64,000 nt of DNA. It comes from Mikania micrantha. Taxonomy: Eukaryota; Streptophyta; Magnoliopsida; Asterales; Asteraceae. The DNA lies in contig CM018683.1 of the NCBI GenBank assembly GCA_009363875.1, positions 48,783,711 to 48,847,710 on the forward strand, read 5' to 3'. Made by a program: the position numbers and the translations under genes. Below are positions 22,801 through 34,680 of this stretch, piece by piece; within the stretch, counting starts at the first letter, position 1; every line of letters starts with the position of its first letter. The notes below the pieces were generated by a model. It saw nothing but the letters and a program-made list of their open reading frames with translations, ran no database searches and was not told the DNA's origin.

Positions 22801-24104
22801 CGCTGCACCTGGTTCGTGGGACATGAAACTGGTTCGGCAAGTGCTTTAGGGTTCGGCCATGGCATCCCCACTACATGCAGGTTCGTAGCTACTCGTTCTC
22901 TTCCACGAACCCTGATCCTTAATGCTCGTTATCATCATCTAACCGGTCGTGGCTGGTTATCTAGGTTGATGTTACATAATGGAAGATGGCTAAAAATGCA
23001 AGGCTCGAAGTGGGTAAGCTTAGAACCGGCTAAAGCTTGGGTCTAACAAAACCCATTAAAAACCCTAAAATCCCTGAAAAAAAATGCTTCATACCTCGTT
23101 TTTCAGTGGTGATAAGCTTAGATCCGTTGTACTTTCGTGTAGAGAACGTCAAGGGCTACGCGTGGGTTCGAAAATCACTCAAATCGGTTAAGATTTGAGG
23201 AAGTTATGAGCATTTGAAGGTGTGAAAATGGTGATTTGGTTGGTGGCCGGAAATTTGGAAGAGAGAGAGAGGATTTTGAATGAAAAATGAAAGAACACTC
23301 TCATTTAGCCTATTTATATCACGTGTGGTGTCCGGGTCCGTTTCGGTTGCTCGGTTCGTTAATTTGTCGCGTATCCGGAAAATTACGCGTAATTAAAAAT
23401 AAATAAATAAAAATGTTAATTTAATTAATTTGATGAGTTTCAAAATTGTAAAAAAAATGTTTATTATTTTAGTTAATTAAAATTAAATTCGTTTCGCGTC
23501 GTAATTCGATTTCGTTTCGTCGAATCGCGTCACTGTCGCGCGTATTCGTTCGAATCGTCATTCGAACGAACACGACGATGGTTTTGCTTTCCGACTTTTG
23601 TTTTCTACTTTCCAGTCATCATTTCAGAACGTTAAACTCACAGATATGTTTGTGTGAATCGTCACCCACGCAAACACACTGTCAGTTCGTTATTCTGAAA
23701 CGACACTGCAGTTTATGTTTAAATTGTGTTTCCTCACTGTCGGACTCAACTATACATCCTGTTTTCATCTTATTTTCACATTGAATTGTCGGCCATCTGA
23801 TTCCTGTCATCTATGGACATCAGATCGCAACCGTTTTGTTTCTGATAATTGTTTGAACACCGTTGCTTCTCATGATTTGTTGTGTTAACTGTAATTAAGT
23901 TTTCACTTAATAAACACAACTAATGTTTCAAATGTACGTTGTACTTAATGTATTTAAGTTTACACGAAAATACGTACAACTGTTCTTGTATTTAGAATCC
24001 TGTTAATACAAAAACTGTTTACAAATACGTATGTACACATAGTTACTGTATGCAAGTACATATACCGTACGGACATGCCGGGCGGTCGGGTACTAGTTGT
24101 CACA
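19872..24104 (-). repeat. 5' LTR of element A
   Basis: It is the same length as the 3' LTR, with about 8 substitutions (for example C/A at 10951/20005 and T/A near 15021/24075) and no indels. It repeats every internal module at an offset of 9,054: the tandem repeats at 20841-21254, the CGAACC cluster at 22525-22914 and the palindrome at 23545-23570. Confidence 0.95.
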
Positions 24105-25499
24105 GAAGTCATTTGGAAGATCAAGAACTAACAATGGGTTGAGGTGGGCCCAATGGACCCAACCTAAGCCCATCCTGTGATAAATGTCATGTTAATTAAA
24201 GATAATGACGCGTTAATGAAAGGGAATGACTATAAACTTAATTGAATTAAAATAAATGATTTTGAATTAATATTGATTTTAAATGAATTAAATTATAAAC
24301 GTGTTAACTAAAGAACTTGTTATGATTAAATGTTGGGATATGGGTACAAATGGGTAATTAAGTTAGATTAGCTAGATTAAATCTTAGAATCACATTAGAA
24401 ATTTAGGACACTTAGTTGCACACCGAGACCAAACCCTAGATACAACGGCTAATACGTATACTTACCGTATTCGGAATCTTTTAAAACAACTCAGGAACTG
24501 AAGAAACCTAAGCTACAACAACGAGTGCGCATTTTTGTTTTCAAATGCGGGGCTGAGAAGTATGCGTAAACTGTTTTTAATTAAATTGTTTTACGTAAAT
24601 GCTTTACTTATTATATGCTTTATATGTTTGTTATACTCCTAGATTCCTGTCTAGGTAATTGTTATACAGATTGAACTATCAAGTTAATTAAATTACTCTT
24701 ATGAGTAATACCTTAATTCTAAAACTATAAACAAACCCTTAGCCCATCAAGCTCAAATTCAAGAATCTAAATTCAATGTGGAATCAAAAGAACAAAATCT
24801 AAAGATCAAAAGCAATAGAAATCAAATCCAGTGTGTGATCAGTAAACTAAGGATCCTACTCATAAATCTATAATCATTGTGAAATCATGGAATTCTAAAG
24901 ATCAAATCAAGAGACTCAAGGAAATCAAGGAAATCATAACTGTGTGTGAATCATTGAAATAATGAAATCATTAAAATCTAATGAAATCATTAATGTTTGA
25001 GTTAAGGTGGATGTCAGTTGTATAGAAATCAAGACCACGTGTAACACACATAAAGTCCCGGCATAAATAGTAGACTCTTGTAGTCAAGCTATATGGGCAA
25101 TAACATGAACTATCAAATCAAAATCAGGAGAATCAAAGAAGATCAAGAATCAAAGGATATCCTTAAAGTCCCGGCATGTACAGTAGACCAATGGGTCAAG
25201 CTGATATGGGCATCATTAAAGTCCCGACACATACAGGTAGACTCCTTGTGGGTCATGCCTGATATGGGCCACGTGTGAGATGGTACAACTTGGACAACCA
25301 CCAACAACTAAGTCTAATTGATTGAGTCAAATATGACCTAATCATCATGTCTTAGTTGTATTTAAATGCTTTATTATTTAATTAATTAAACATTTAATAT
25401 CATATTTCTAAAAGTGGTTTGAGGGTAATCATGAAAACATGATGTACTCAATAGATCAGAGGTAAGTCTATTTGTGGAAATCAGAATCTAAAATGAAGG

Positions 25500-25905
25500 T
25501 GAATGGAATGAAACACTTAATTATCATTAACAACAATATGTTAAGCAGTCCGGTATGTGGTGGGACGGTGGCTGGGCGGGAGGTAAGTTCGACCCTACAT
25601 ATGCCCTATATATAAGCATACTTGATTGGATAGCATAGGTGGTTGTTGGTGAGGTTAAGGTTGTCATTTCGGGGGATCAAGGTAAACATTTCAGGGTAAT
25701 CAAATCCTAAGAATCAAAGGTTATGGAAATTAAAGAAGTGGGATGAAATGCTTAATTATCACCAGGAACAATATATCATGTGGTTTAGTATGTGGTGGGA
25801 CGGTGGCTGGGCAGGCGGTAAGTTCGACCCTACATATGCCCTATATATAAGCATACTGAACTGGATGGTATAGGTGGTTAATGGTGAGTTAAGGTTGTCA
25901 TTCAA
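25500..25905 (+). repeat. Duplicated TATA-island segment in LTR H
   Basis: A segment of about 235 bases is present twice in imperfect tandem. Each copy contains GTATGTGGTGGGACGGTGGC, then GTTCGACCCTACATATGCCC and TATATATAAGCATAC (TATA at 25607-25615 and 25842-25850). Other LTRs have one copy of this island. The copies have diverged, so the duplication is not recent. Confidence 0.8.
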
Positions 25906-26242
25906 AGGTTATTCAAACTCATTTTTATAAACTACATGAACTCACCAACCATGTGTTGACTTTATTTTTGGCATGACTTCTCAGGTGACGAACAGGTTTA
26001 ACTTGTTAAACTTAAACCAATGTAATATGTCTATTATTAGATTGCATGTTTAACTTGTTAAACTTAAACCAATGTAATTCAACTTTGTAATTTTTAATGA
26101 AGGTATGTTTATTTTTTCTCAATTATATATCATGTGTTATGTAAACACTCTGATCATTTCGGTTATACATGATATCGTGCCCCGAGACTATTACGCCCGA
26201 CAGGAAAGTCGATCCATCCCGCCGGCTCGGGGTGTGACAGAT

Positions 26243-26259
26243 TGGTATCAGAGCCATGG
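26243..26259 (+). promoter_or_regulatory. Primer-binding site after LTR H (tRNA-iMet)
   Basis: TGGTATCAGAGCCATGG lies three bases after the end of LTR H, which makes H a 5' LTR of a plus-strand element. Confidence 0.9.
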
Positions 26260-26414
26260 TTATAGAGAAATATAGGTCATTTTACTTAAACGGTTTGACC
26301 TAGACTATAACCTAGGGACCCCTCATGTAGGGAATTTAAGAATAGGAATTTATTTGCATATGTTTCAGCATTCAATCATGAGTAATAACCGATGACTTTT
26401 CGGTTATGACTAGA

Positions 26415-26542
26415 ATGCACCAAGACGACAACCATCATCACCTACTTCTCCTCCACTTGGGGTGGATCCAGCAACTGCTGCACTTTCTACCCTGATTACT
26501 GATAAGTTGGCCGCAGTTATCCCCGACCTCATCACTTGAATC
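26415..26542 (+). pseudogene. Decayed gag N-terminus after LTR H
   Basis: The segment from ATGCACCAAGACGACAACC resembles the proline-rich gag start of elements A and B, and GTGGATCCAGCAACTGCTGC resembles their DPATxAL segment. A TGA stops it just before 26543. The capsid domain that should follow is missing, so an internal deletion joined the N-terminus to the nucleocapsid part. Confidence 0.6.
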
Positions 26543-27217
26543 ATGAACAGTGATGAATACGCTAGGAGTTTCCCACAAGTCACCGCAGGGAAGAATGAGT
26601 CAGAGGAAGGTGAAACCAACAAGAAACCTAGACGCCGTCCTGCTAAAAGGCTAAATGGACCCATAAACTACACCGAAGCCACACGGATCAGCCAAATAAT
26701 GCCGGATTTGGCTACAAGGGGTGGTAAGCTCTATGGTGGAAACGCCCCTCTCTGCTCACACTGCAAATATCACCACCACAACGGAAACCCATGCCGTAGA
26801 TACACCCGTTGTGGAAACATGGATCATTGGGTCCAAAAGTGCAGATTATCAGTAGGCCTAATTCCTCATCAATACACTAGAATGTTTCATGTATGTAACA
26901 ACTGTGGATTTCATCATGCTAGGAACAAACCGTGTAAACATTGTCTGAACTGTGGGCAGAAGGGAGACTTGGTCCAGAAGTGTCGAATTCCTCCAACTCA
27001 TAATCAGAACCATGGAACGAGTACATCTACTCCTTCTCACCGGAACAACAACTGCTATGTATGTGAAATGCTCGGGCATTTCTCAAGGGACTGCCCCAGG
27101 AGGATGCCTCCAGCACACCCAGCACCTACTGAGGGATTTCTTGCTCTACAAGCTCCTGATGCTCGCTTGGAGCCGGATGACTCCATAGGTATGTTCATTT
27201 CAACATTGTGTACTTAA
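26543..27217 (+). CDS. Gag nucleocapsid remnant with duplicated Cys-His modules
   Basis: This open frame of 224 residues starts at ATG and consists almost only of the nucleocapsid part of gag. A basic linker (KKPRRRPAKR, about residues 27-36) is followed by a Cys-His module (CSHCKYHH...PC...CG..DHWVQKC, about 71-100), a second copy (CNNCGFHH...PCKHCLNCGQ...QKC, about 118-147) and a classical zinc knuckle (CYVCEMLGHFSRDC, about 171-184). A and B carry only one such extended module plus one knuckle, so the module is duplicated here. The capsid, protease and polymerase are missing or decayed. It may bind nucleic acid if expressed; whether it is expressed is unknown. It could simply be a chance-preserved frame in a dead element. 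Confidence 0.7.
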   Translation: MNSDEYARSFPQVTAGKNESEEGETNKKPRRRPAKRLNGPINYTEATRISQIMPDLATRGGKLYGGNAPLCSHCKYHHHNGNPCRRYTRCGNMDHWVQKCRLSVGLIPHQYTRMFHVCNNCGFHHARNKPCKHCLNCGQKGDLVQKCRIPPTHNQNHGTSTSTPSHRNNNCYVCEMLGHFSRDCPRRMPPAHPAPTEGFLALQAPDARLEPDDSIGMFISTLCT

Positions 27218-29070
27218 GTTATGTATTAGTATGCCATCTAGAACTATATATTTTGCCTTAGTTTTAGGAATAGTAAGTTGAAGAAATCTTAGACTGAATA
27301 GGTGCAATGTAGATAAAAGAATGGTAAGATGACCATTAATCATATTTCACTTAGGAAACTCCTACTATACTTTAAGGAAAGAACATTATATACAGAGACC
27401 TATTGCATGTAATGGGAAATAGACTCAGGGACAAATTAGGAAATTCTTATACCACTTGAGACTAGTTAATTCTTAAATAACTTAGCCTTAGTCACCAGGA
27501 AAATTACAGAAGTAATTCTCGGGAACTTATCGGGATTATCCCCTTACACGTTTGACAGAGTCTGCAATAAGCAGATGTCTGGTGTACTCTCAACAACAGT
27601 TATTTATATAGCTTAACACATTTTTATTTGTAGAAAGTACCCGACTAAGGGAGAAGACATCTATGTTATAGCTATGCCATTTGAACTTTAGTTTCTCATT
27701 CTAGAAAAATCTGGTGCTATTTGTGGCAAAGAGGAATGAAATTTTATAATAGAACAAGAGTATAACTAGTTAATCAAATGATTAGCAAGAATCTGTATTT
27801 ACTACCGAGGTTTCAGTATCAAACTGGGTTACTACCACAAGGCAGTTATTCACTTAGAGTGATTTGTGAGAAGACTTAGCATCAAATGCAACATCTTGGA
27901 CAAAGAATTTCAAGATGGTACATCAGACCAGAAGTTGGATATTCATAGTAAGGTCAATAACTGATAGATAAAACAAATTGTGTTACTCTTGTAGTTAAGT
28001 ATTAGAACTGTACCATATATTGGAGTTGATATAATCTAGCATGATATAGTCATGATGGATTTAAACTTATGAGTAATCATAAAGAGATGGTTCAACACCA
28101 TCCGAGCAAGGTCAGTAGAATTGCTGATATCTTGAGATGGATGGTGATAGACAAATTCATATGTGAAAAGGATAATGAATAGTAACAGGTGGACAAATTT
28201 CCCCAAATGAAACCGTACCAGTCAAATGACATGAAATCAAAATGGGTGATAATGTAAAATACTTCTGGAGATGTGTATTGATTTTCACCAAAGGTAAATT
28301 TTTACATTTGTCCTAGATGAACTACCATATCCCTAAAGAAATTCCCATAAGTTTTGAGAAAATACACCCAGATCTGGAACAGATCTAAAGGTGATTTGGT
28401 AGTGAGATATGACCTAGGATACGCGATGCGTAATCTAAAGGTTGGGATCGAATGATCAAAACCAAGGGTTGTAATAACAACATGAGATATTTCAATGGGA
28501 GTGTGAATAGATAGCTATGGTAATATTTACCAAAGCTTTTCCCCTGCAATCCCAGCAGACACTAAAATATATGGGTCAACATCACCCATTGATCAAGTCC
28601 GCTCATCCTTTTCTGATATGAGAAAACTATGTTGTGGTACAACTCAATAAGATCTGACACAACAAAAACCTTGGTATGTGAGGATCTAAAGATCTTATCC
28701 TTTTAACCGATATTGTCGGTCTACTTCGTAAGCTTTGTCAGAATTGTAGAAATTCCTAGGAATTTATGTGAACTGCAGAGTAATCTACCATTCGAAGAGG
28801 GATGGCCAAGACTAATGAGAAATACTAACCGTAAAGGATGTGAAATAAGCTAACTCCGTCACTTCCAGTGAAGACTGGAACTTACGCTTATTCCCTACAT
28901 CCAAAATATCCAAGCTGCTATAGTAGCAGGGGGTGTATGTCATTCCAAAATACTATATGGTTGTAGAACACATGTAACAGATAATCAAACACTTCCACTA
29001 GGTGTAAAGAAAGTCGTACCTGATAACTATGCTTAAATTTCAAGACGAAATTTCTTTAACAAGGGGAGAC
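27218..29070 (+). pseudogene. Decayed pol region with polypurine tract, 3' half E-type
   Basis: No frame is open. Scattered similarity to the pol of B is visible: a region near 28090-28135 resembles the end of RNase H (the YHPGKANVVADALS segment), a region near 28585-28630 resembles the integrase segment around DRLTKSAHF, and 28980-29000 resembles the tail near IPLEEI. From 28757 on it matches 609-920. The tract AAGGGGAGAC at 29061-29070 is the polypurine tract. Large parts of the protease and reverse transcriptase are gone. Confidence 0.65.
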
Positions 29071-30460
29071 TGTGACAACCAGTACGCCACCATCAGGAGA
29101 CTGTACGGTAGTACAACAGTTATAGGCTTTAGAATAAATAATTAAGTGTATTTATATGATAAAGTATGAACAAAGTGCAACACAACGGAACAATTATGAA
29201 ATCACATAACAAGATGAGCTGAAACAACACAAATGACAATGTGTACCAAAAACAAAACACAGCAGTCGTCACACAGATCTTTCGATAACAAGGATCAGAA
29301 GACTGAAAATCTAACAGAAAAAGACAAATGAATGAGAATTGTCACTATGAAATCTATAAACGACTGTGAGGATATAACTATTTAATAATAATCCGATATC
29401 CTTACGTAAACGTTACGCCAACAGCGTATTCATTTGCATGACGATTCACACGAATATATCTGTTAGTTTGATATTTTAAATGATATCTGGAAAGTAGATA
29501 ATCAAATCAGAAAGTGAAACTGATGTCGGATTCGTATAGCTAGCGCTCTGTACGAATACGCTCGTAAGATGCGTTTTCTGACAAAACGATAAAAAAAACG
29601 TTTTCGATATGCAAAATAATAGAAAGAAAATAAGATAATATTTATTATGAATTATCGCCTAAAATACTGAGTTTAAATTATTTTATAAAAATCATATGTA
29701 AGTAACGTAACGTGACGAAACAATACGTTTTCATGAAATCGAACAAGACCGAATGCGTGTGTAAAGAGCCGGACTATAAAAGCCCTTTTCTCCCTCCTTC
29801 CTACTCATTTTCAGCTCATTTTATTCTCTCTCTCTCCCTCTCCCTCTCTCACTAGAACCGTCACTTTCTCTCTACTCTCTCTCTCTCTAAAACCCTAACA
29901 CTCAACCTAAGCAAACCATCACCAAAATTTGGTGTTCCTGGTGTCAAAACGACCCTCTCAACGAGTAGAACAAGGAAGGACAACATATCGGAGCTCAAAT
30001 GTGACGCCCCGAAACCGGGCGCGTCGCAGAGGTTGGTTTCCATCATAATACATAGCTCTTAAACTAAAAACTTTCATAATCATGCAGCGGAAATGTAAAC
30101 ATAGTTTGATAAACAGAATTCAATAAAGTGTCTATATCAAAATCATATCGAATTGCCAAAACCAACGGATCGTCTGAATTGATGCCTGAGCTCCATGCCT
30201 TCTCTTATCATAGCTTTAACCAGACATACATGCTAAATCAAGTCAGCTTACGCTGGTGAGTTCTATTTTTCATACAACATCGTAAACGTTTTGTTAAGTT
30301 AGAACATGATTAACATAAAAACATCATTTCGTTCACATAACCCACAACATTGTCACATAAACACCATAATCATCATCATCATACAACCACTGTAACAGTG
30401 GGCTTATGCCGGCACAAGGCTCCATAACTGTTGATCTGCCCCGCCGAAGCGTTCTACAGA

Positions 30461-30605
30461 TCCATCCTTACCCAGTAGCAAGTACTGGAGCAACCATTCT
30501 TACCCCATACGAATACGGGAGCAACGCCATACTTACCCCGTAACGAGTACGGGAGCAACCATACTTTCCCCATACGAATACGGGAGCAACCATACTTACC
30601 CCATA
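30461..30605 (-). repeat. Hairpin array in D 3' LTR, first half
   Basis: Four complete units and the start of a fifth, about 31-34 bases each, each a 6-bp stem in a CATACTTAC...GAGCAAC frame. The array is cut by element B inside the stem of unit five and continues at 52055-52166. Confidence 0.85.
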
Positions 30606-30924
30606 TGTAACATCAGTGCCGGAACCACCACTGGAACAGTGATCTTAAACAGTATCATGAACAGTAAACAGGTACGAATCATATACATTGCTGTACGTTT
30701 CAGATTCATGTCATTTATCATTGTCATTTTGTGTTAGCATAGAACGAATTCTGAAACAATTAACAGAAAACACAGTTCAGAACAATGGTTCTTGAGTCAG
30801 AAAATTATCTGGCAATACAGAACCATCATGTGATTATTTGTTAGGATTTATTATGTATGAACGTATGTGAGACTTTATAGAGCAGAACACACGAATATTG
30901 TTATGTGAATGCTAAATTGACGGG

Positions 30925-30956
30925 TTATTCGTATAGGTGACGATCTGTACGAATAA
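30925..30956. promoter_or_regulatory. Palindrome around GTGACGAT in B left LTR
   Basis: TTATTCGTATAG (30925-30936) and CTGTACGAATAA (30945-30956) pair with one wobble around GTGACGAT. The second core is at 31039-31046, 102 bases on, as in LTR H. The same pair recurs at 39705 and 48474 in the other LTRs. Confidence 0.65.
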
Positions 30957-31666
30957 AACTGAAAGTTTAACGTTCTAAATGATATTCTATAATTAGAAAA
31001 CAAGATTGAAAGGTATAGTTATCGCCGTGTTTGTACGGGTGACGATCCGGACGAATACGCGCGACAACCGTACATTTCGATTTAAACAGTTAATTTTGTT
31101 TTAAATTTTTAATAAATAAGAAGATATTAGTTAATTTATTAGGAATCACAACCTAGAATAATTAGATGATTTCTAATTTTACAAGCCGTGTCGTTTCGTC
31201 GCGAAAACTACGTGAAACAGTACTTTACGCGAAACCGAATGAGACCAAACGACCAGGTATTTTTCCGCATTTAATGTGGCATTTAAGGGACACAACCACC
31301 ACCATTATTCACTTTCTCTCTCTCTACCTCGTCTCTTCTCTCTCTCTCTAACCCCTCTCAAGAACACGAACTTCTTACAAGGATTTGGAGCCCATTTCAA
31401 CTCGGATTCAAGCAAAATTTGGTGCTAAAACGCTTATCTCTTCATGTAGAACACGAAAGTACAAGAATTTCGAGCTTCCATCCACGAAATCGGAGGTAAA
31501 TAACCATTTTAAATTCGGTTTTGAGTAGGTTACGACCCTTAGGGTTTTTGTTGATGTTGTAACCTTTTTACACACTAGTAAACACTTAGATAACTCAAGC
31601 CATCAACTAGAAAGAGGGTAGGAATGGTGTTGTAACAGATTTAGACCAAGAAAGGGACGAAGTTGC

Positions 31667-32092
31667 AGGTTCGTGGGGCAAAGGGACTGATTGAGGATAC
31701 AGGTTCGCTGGCCAAACCCTACACGAACCCACATATTTCAGCCGAACCTCGCATGGCCTCTGCAACGAACCCTGCGACCCTGGCCTGCAACGAACCTGGT
31801 GTCTGGGCCCCGAACCCTGAAATGCTGACAACCGAGCCCAGGTTCACGAACCCTTAGATGTTGAGCGAACCTTCTTCCTCCCTTAACTCCTGCCAAACCA
31901 TTTAAGTTTCACGAACCCATGTACACTCGCGAACCATAAATCCTTAGCCGAACTATGAGCCAAACCCTAAGGGTTCGTTGGATTCAAAGTGTTAGCCGAA
32001 CCCTACCTGGAACACATAGGTTCGTTTAACCTCCATTAGAGCCGAACCCTTGGCCGGTTTAGCATAGGTTCGCTGCCCTGGACCATCTGTCG
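31667..32092. repeat. CGAACC motif cluster in B left LTR
   Basis: About 11 CGAACC and 5 GGTTCG motifs lie in 430 bases with irregular spacing. The two other LTRs carry the same cluster at about 40447-40872 and 49216-49641. Confidence 0.75.
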
Positions 32093-33212
32093 AACTTAGG
32101 GATTGTTTAATGTGGTTAATATGGACTAGGATCAAAGAGATAAATGCTATAACTTAGGAAACGGGTAGTGAACCATTAAATCTAGCCATTTCATGAGAAA
32201 TTGATCATATAAGTTGCATGCAATGAGTGCATGTGGATCAATCATATGTACATGTGTGTTTGCATAAACAAGGATGAAACCCTAGTCATGCATGCGCATG
32301 TAGAAATAAATGTTGAACATAAAATTGTTTAACAAATAGGTTAAAAGGGTTCTAAGCTCATGGGAATCAAAAGCACAAGTTGGGAATCAAGTAGAAATCA
32401 AAGAAGTTCAACTGGGCCTAAGTGGGCCCAATGAGGCTTAATTAAGCCCATCATGTATTAAATGATTTAGTAAACTCAAGTAATGAGATTTTAATAAAAT
32501 CTCATTTATTTATTTATTTATTTATAACTTATTAAATTTCATTAAATGATTTTGACTTAATATTGATTTAATTGGAAGTAAATTGTAATGTTTTGATTTA
32601 ATTACTTACTTTGATTTAATTGATTGGGATTTTGTTGTAAAATAGACAATATAATTGTCTGGATTTGCTCTAAAAACAAAGGAAACTCTGCCGAAATTTT
32701 CTAAAATTTAAAAGTAAGTATTGCAACTCAACTTGGGATTGGGATCTAAAAGGGTAACTAGAATAGATTAGATCTTAGATGCACTTGGTACTAAGACACT
32801 TAGTTGCACACACAACAAGACTCAAACCTTAGGCACAACGACTACTACGCGTACTTATTATATTCAAATTCTTATAAAATAACTCAGGTACCGAAGAAAC
32901 TTAACTTACATACAGGAGCGCGCATTTTGTGTTAAGATCAAATTTCATAGCAACACAGGTGAGTTCATTGCCCCTTTTCTAACATTTTTGTTTTAAAACG
33001 CGGGGCTGAGAAGCATGCGTAAACTGTTATTTAAATTGTTTACTTAAATGCTTTTAAATTTACATGTTTTACATATATATAAATGTTATCCTAGACCATG
33101 TCTAGGAAGATTTTATGCAGGTTTATTAACCGATTTACTTATATATTAAGTGAGTAATCGAGTTAAACTAAACATTTCAACAAATTAAAACATTTCAAAC
33201 AAATCAAACTAG

Positions 33213-33362
33213 ACATTTTGACAAAACAAGGGTGTGAGTTCAAGGAATCAAATCAAACATTTTGACAAATCAAGTGGTTGAATTCAAGGAATCAAATCAA
33301 ACATTTTGACAAATCAAGTGGGTGAATTCGAGGAATCAAATCTAACATTTTGACAAAACAAG
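33213..33362 (+). repeat. 44-bp tandem repeat in B LTR
   Basis: A 44-base unit starting ACATTTTGACAAATCAAGTG is repeated about 3.4 times (starts at 33213, 33257, 33301 and 33345). The same array is at 41987-42136 and 50758-50907. Confidence 0.85.
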
Positions 33363-34507
33363 TGTGGGACATCAAGACATCAACAAAACAATCTTTGCAA
33401 AGACAACATTCAATGTTCTACAAACAAAGTGTTTGTTGAATAACGAATCAAGTGTACAATCGATCAATGAATCTTGTATTCTATGATCAACACATCAAGT
33501 ACATCTTGTGACATAATCAGACGAATCATTAAATCATTTTTAAGGGATAGTATGGGAAATATCAGAGATAACATATGCCAACACATTGAATCCAGAAATC
33601 CTATATTTCAAGAAGTCCTAGCTAGACTGATTGACTTGTAGGTCATATGTTTGAGGATATTTACAGAATTCCCTAACTACTAAGTACCTAGATTGACAGA
33701 CTAGTCTACTCGAGTATGACCACAGGCCCCAATCATAAGGACTTAGATTTTATTAAATGTTTACTTACTTGTTAAATTAAGCATTTATAACTGTTTATAC
33801 AATTGTGTGGTTGATCATATTTTGTGATGAACTTGTGAAATCAACATGGATTTCAAATGATTGTAATGACAGGGACAACAAACAGAAGAACTTATGGGAT
33901 TGTGTTAAGGGTAAAAATGCTTAATTGTCATTAACAGCAGTGTCATATGCATATTAGTATGTGGTGGGATGTTGGCTAGGGCTTGTCCCTTACATATGCC
34001 CTATATATAAGCATACCGATGTGGATATTACATGTGGTGTTAATGAGGTTAGGGTCTTTACCAAAGGAGGTTTTCAAATCATTTTCAACTACTAAAACTA
34101 TATGAACTCACCAACCATGTGTTGACTTGATCTTTTTGCATGACTTCTCAGGTGACGAACAGGTCAATTAGGAAGTCATTTCGTTCGGACTAGGACTTCA
34201 TATAAAAGACTAGTATTTTGGACCTGCATACTTTTGAAGACATCATTATACAATTTATTTTGTATATCTTGTGTAAATACAAGATAGTCATTTTATGATG
34301 TTTACAATAGAGTTACATTGTTAAATTATAAACGATACTGATGTAATTTAACTTTGTAATTATATTTTATTTAGCATTTCTCATTTATATCATGTGCAAT
34401 GTAAACAATCTGATCACTTCTGATTATCACTTCCGATATCGCGCCCCGGGAACCTTCCGCCCGACGGGGACTCCGATCCTACCCCGCCGGCTCGGGGTGT
34501 GACAGAT

Positions 34508-34524
34508 TGGTATCAGAGCCCTGG
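34508..34524 (+). promoter_or_regulatory. Primer-binding site, B copy 1
   Basis: TGGTATCAGAGCCCTGG lies three bases after the left LTR; the first 13 bases match initiator tRNA-Met. Copy 2 has the same site at 43282-43298. Confidence 0.9.
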
Positions 34525-34680
34525 TTATAGAGAAATATAGGTCACTTATTTAAATGGTTTGGCCTAGACTATAACCTAGGGACCCTGCATGTAGAGAACA
34601 TACGACTTAAGACTTATTTGCATATTGTCTTCTGTATTCGATCATTGCACTAACCGATAACTTTATTGGTTATGATCAGA

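Larger units (their letters stand above)
10818..24104 (-). mobile_element. Element A: full-length Ty3/gypsy retrotransposon, TSD GAAGT
   Basis: This is a complete minus-strand element of 13,287 bp with two LTRs of exactly 4,233 bp (10818-15050 and 19872-24104), flanked by GAAGT at 10813-10817 and 24105-24109. The internal region holds a polypurine tract, gag-pol and a tRNA-iMet primer-binding site in the right order for the minus strand. I counted about 8 base differences between the LTRs (about 0.2%), so the insertion is very recent. It sits in LTR H. The only visible coding defect is a one-base frameshift in integrase. Confidence 0.97.
8933..26239 (+). mobile_element. LTR H (Ty3/gypsy, B-like family), split by element A
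   Basis: The LTR starts TGTAACATCAGTGCCGG at 8933, as do the three LTRs of element B, and ends CTCGGGGTGTGACA at 26239, immediately before a tRNA-iMet primer-binding site. It is therefore a 5' LTR on the plus strand. Element A splits it into 8933-10817 and 24110-26239, giving about 4.0 kb of LTR. It is inserted in LTR E' at GTTAC (8928-8932); the matching TSD on the other side is not in the window because the expected H-type 3' LTR is absent. Modules seen are twin GTGACGAT palindromes, a CGAACC cluster, a donor AG/GTAAAT at 9819/9820, and a duplicated TATATATAA island. Confidence 0.85.
30606..34504 (+). repeat. Left (5') LTR of element B
   Basis: It starts TGTAACATCAGTGCC and ends CTCGGGGTGTGACA. 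It contains twin GTGACGAT palindromes (cores 30937-30944 and 31039-31046), a CT-rich leader near 31315-31365, a donor AG/GTAAAT at 31495/31496, a CGAACC cluster (31667-32092), a donor-like CAG/GTGAGTTC near 32958, a TATA box at 34002-34010, and a CTCAG/GTGACG junction at 34151/34152. It differs from the other two LTRs at eight sites, all in its first 2.75 kb, including one extra TTTA unit near 32510. Confidence 0.95.

Noticed and set aside
34508..34524. Possible tRNA-Met gene near the LTR ends
   Set aside because: Only the short complement of the tRNA 3' end is present, as expected for a primer-binding site; no tRNA body.
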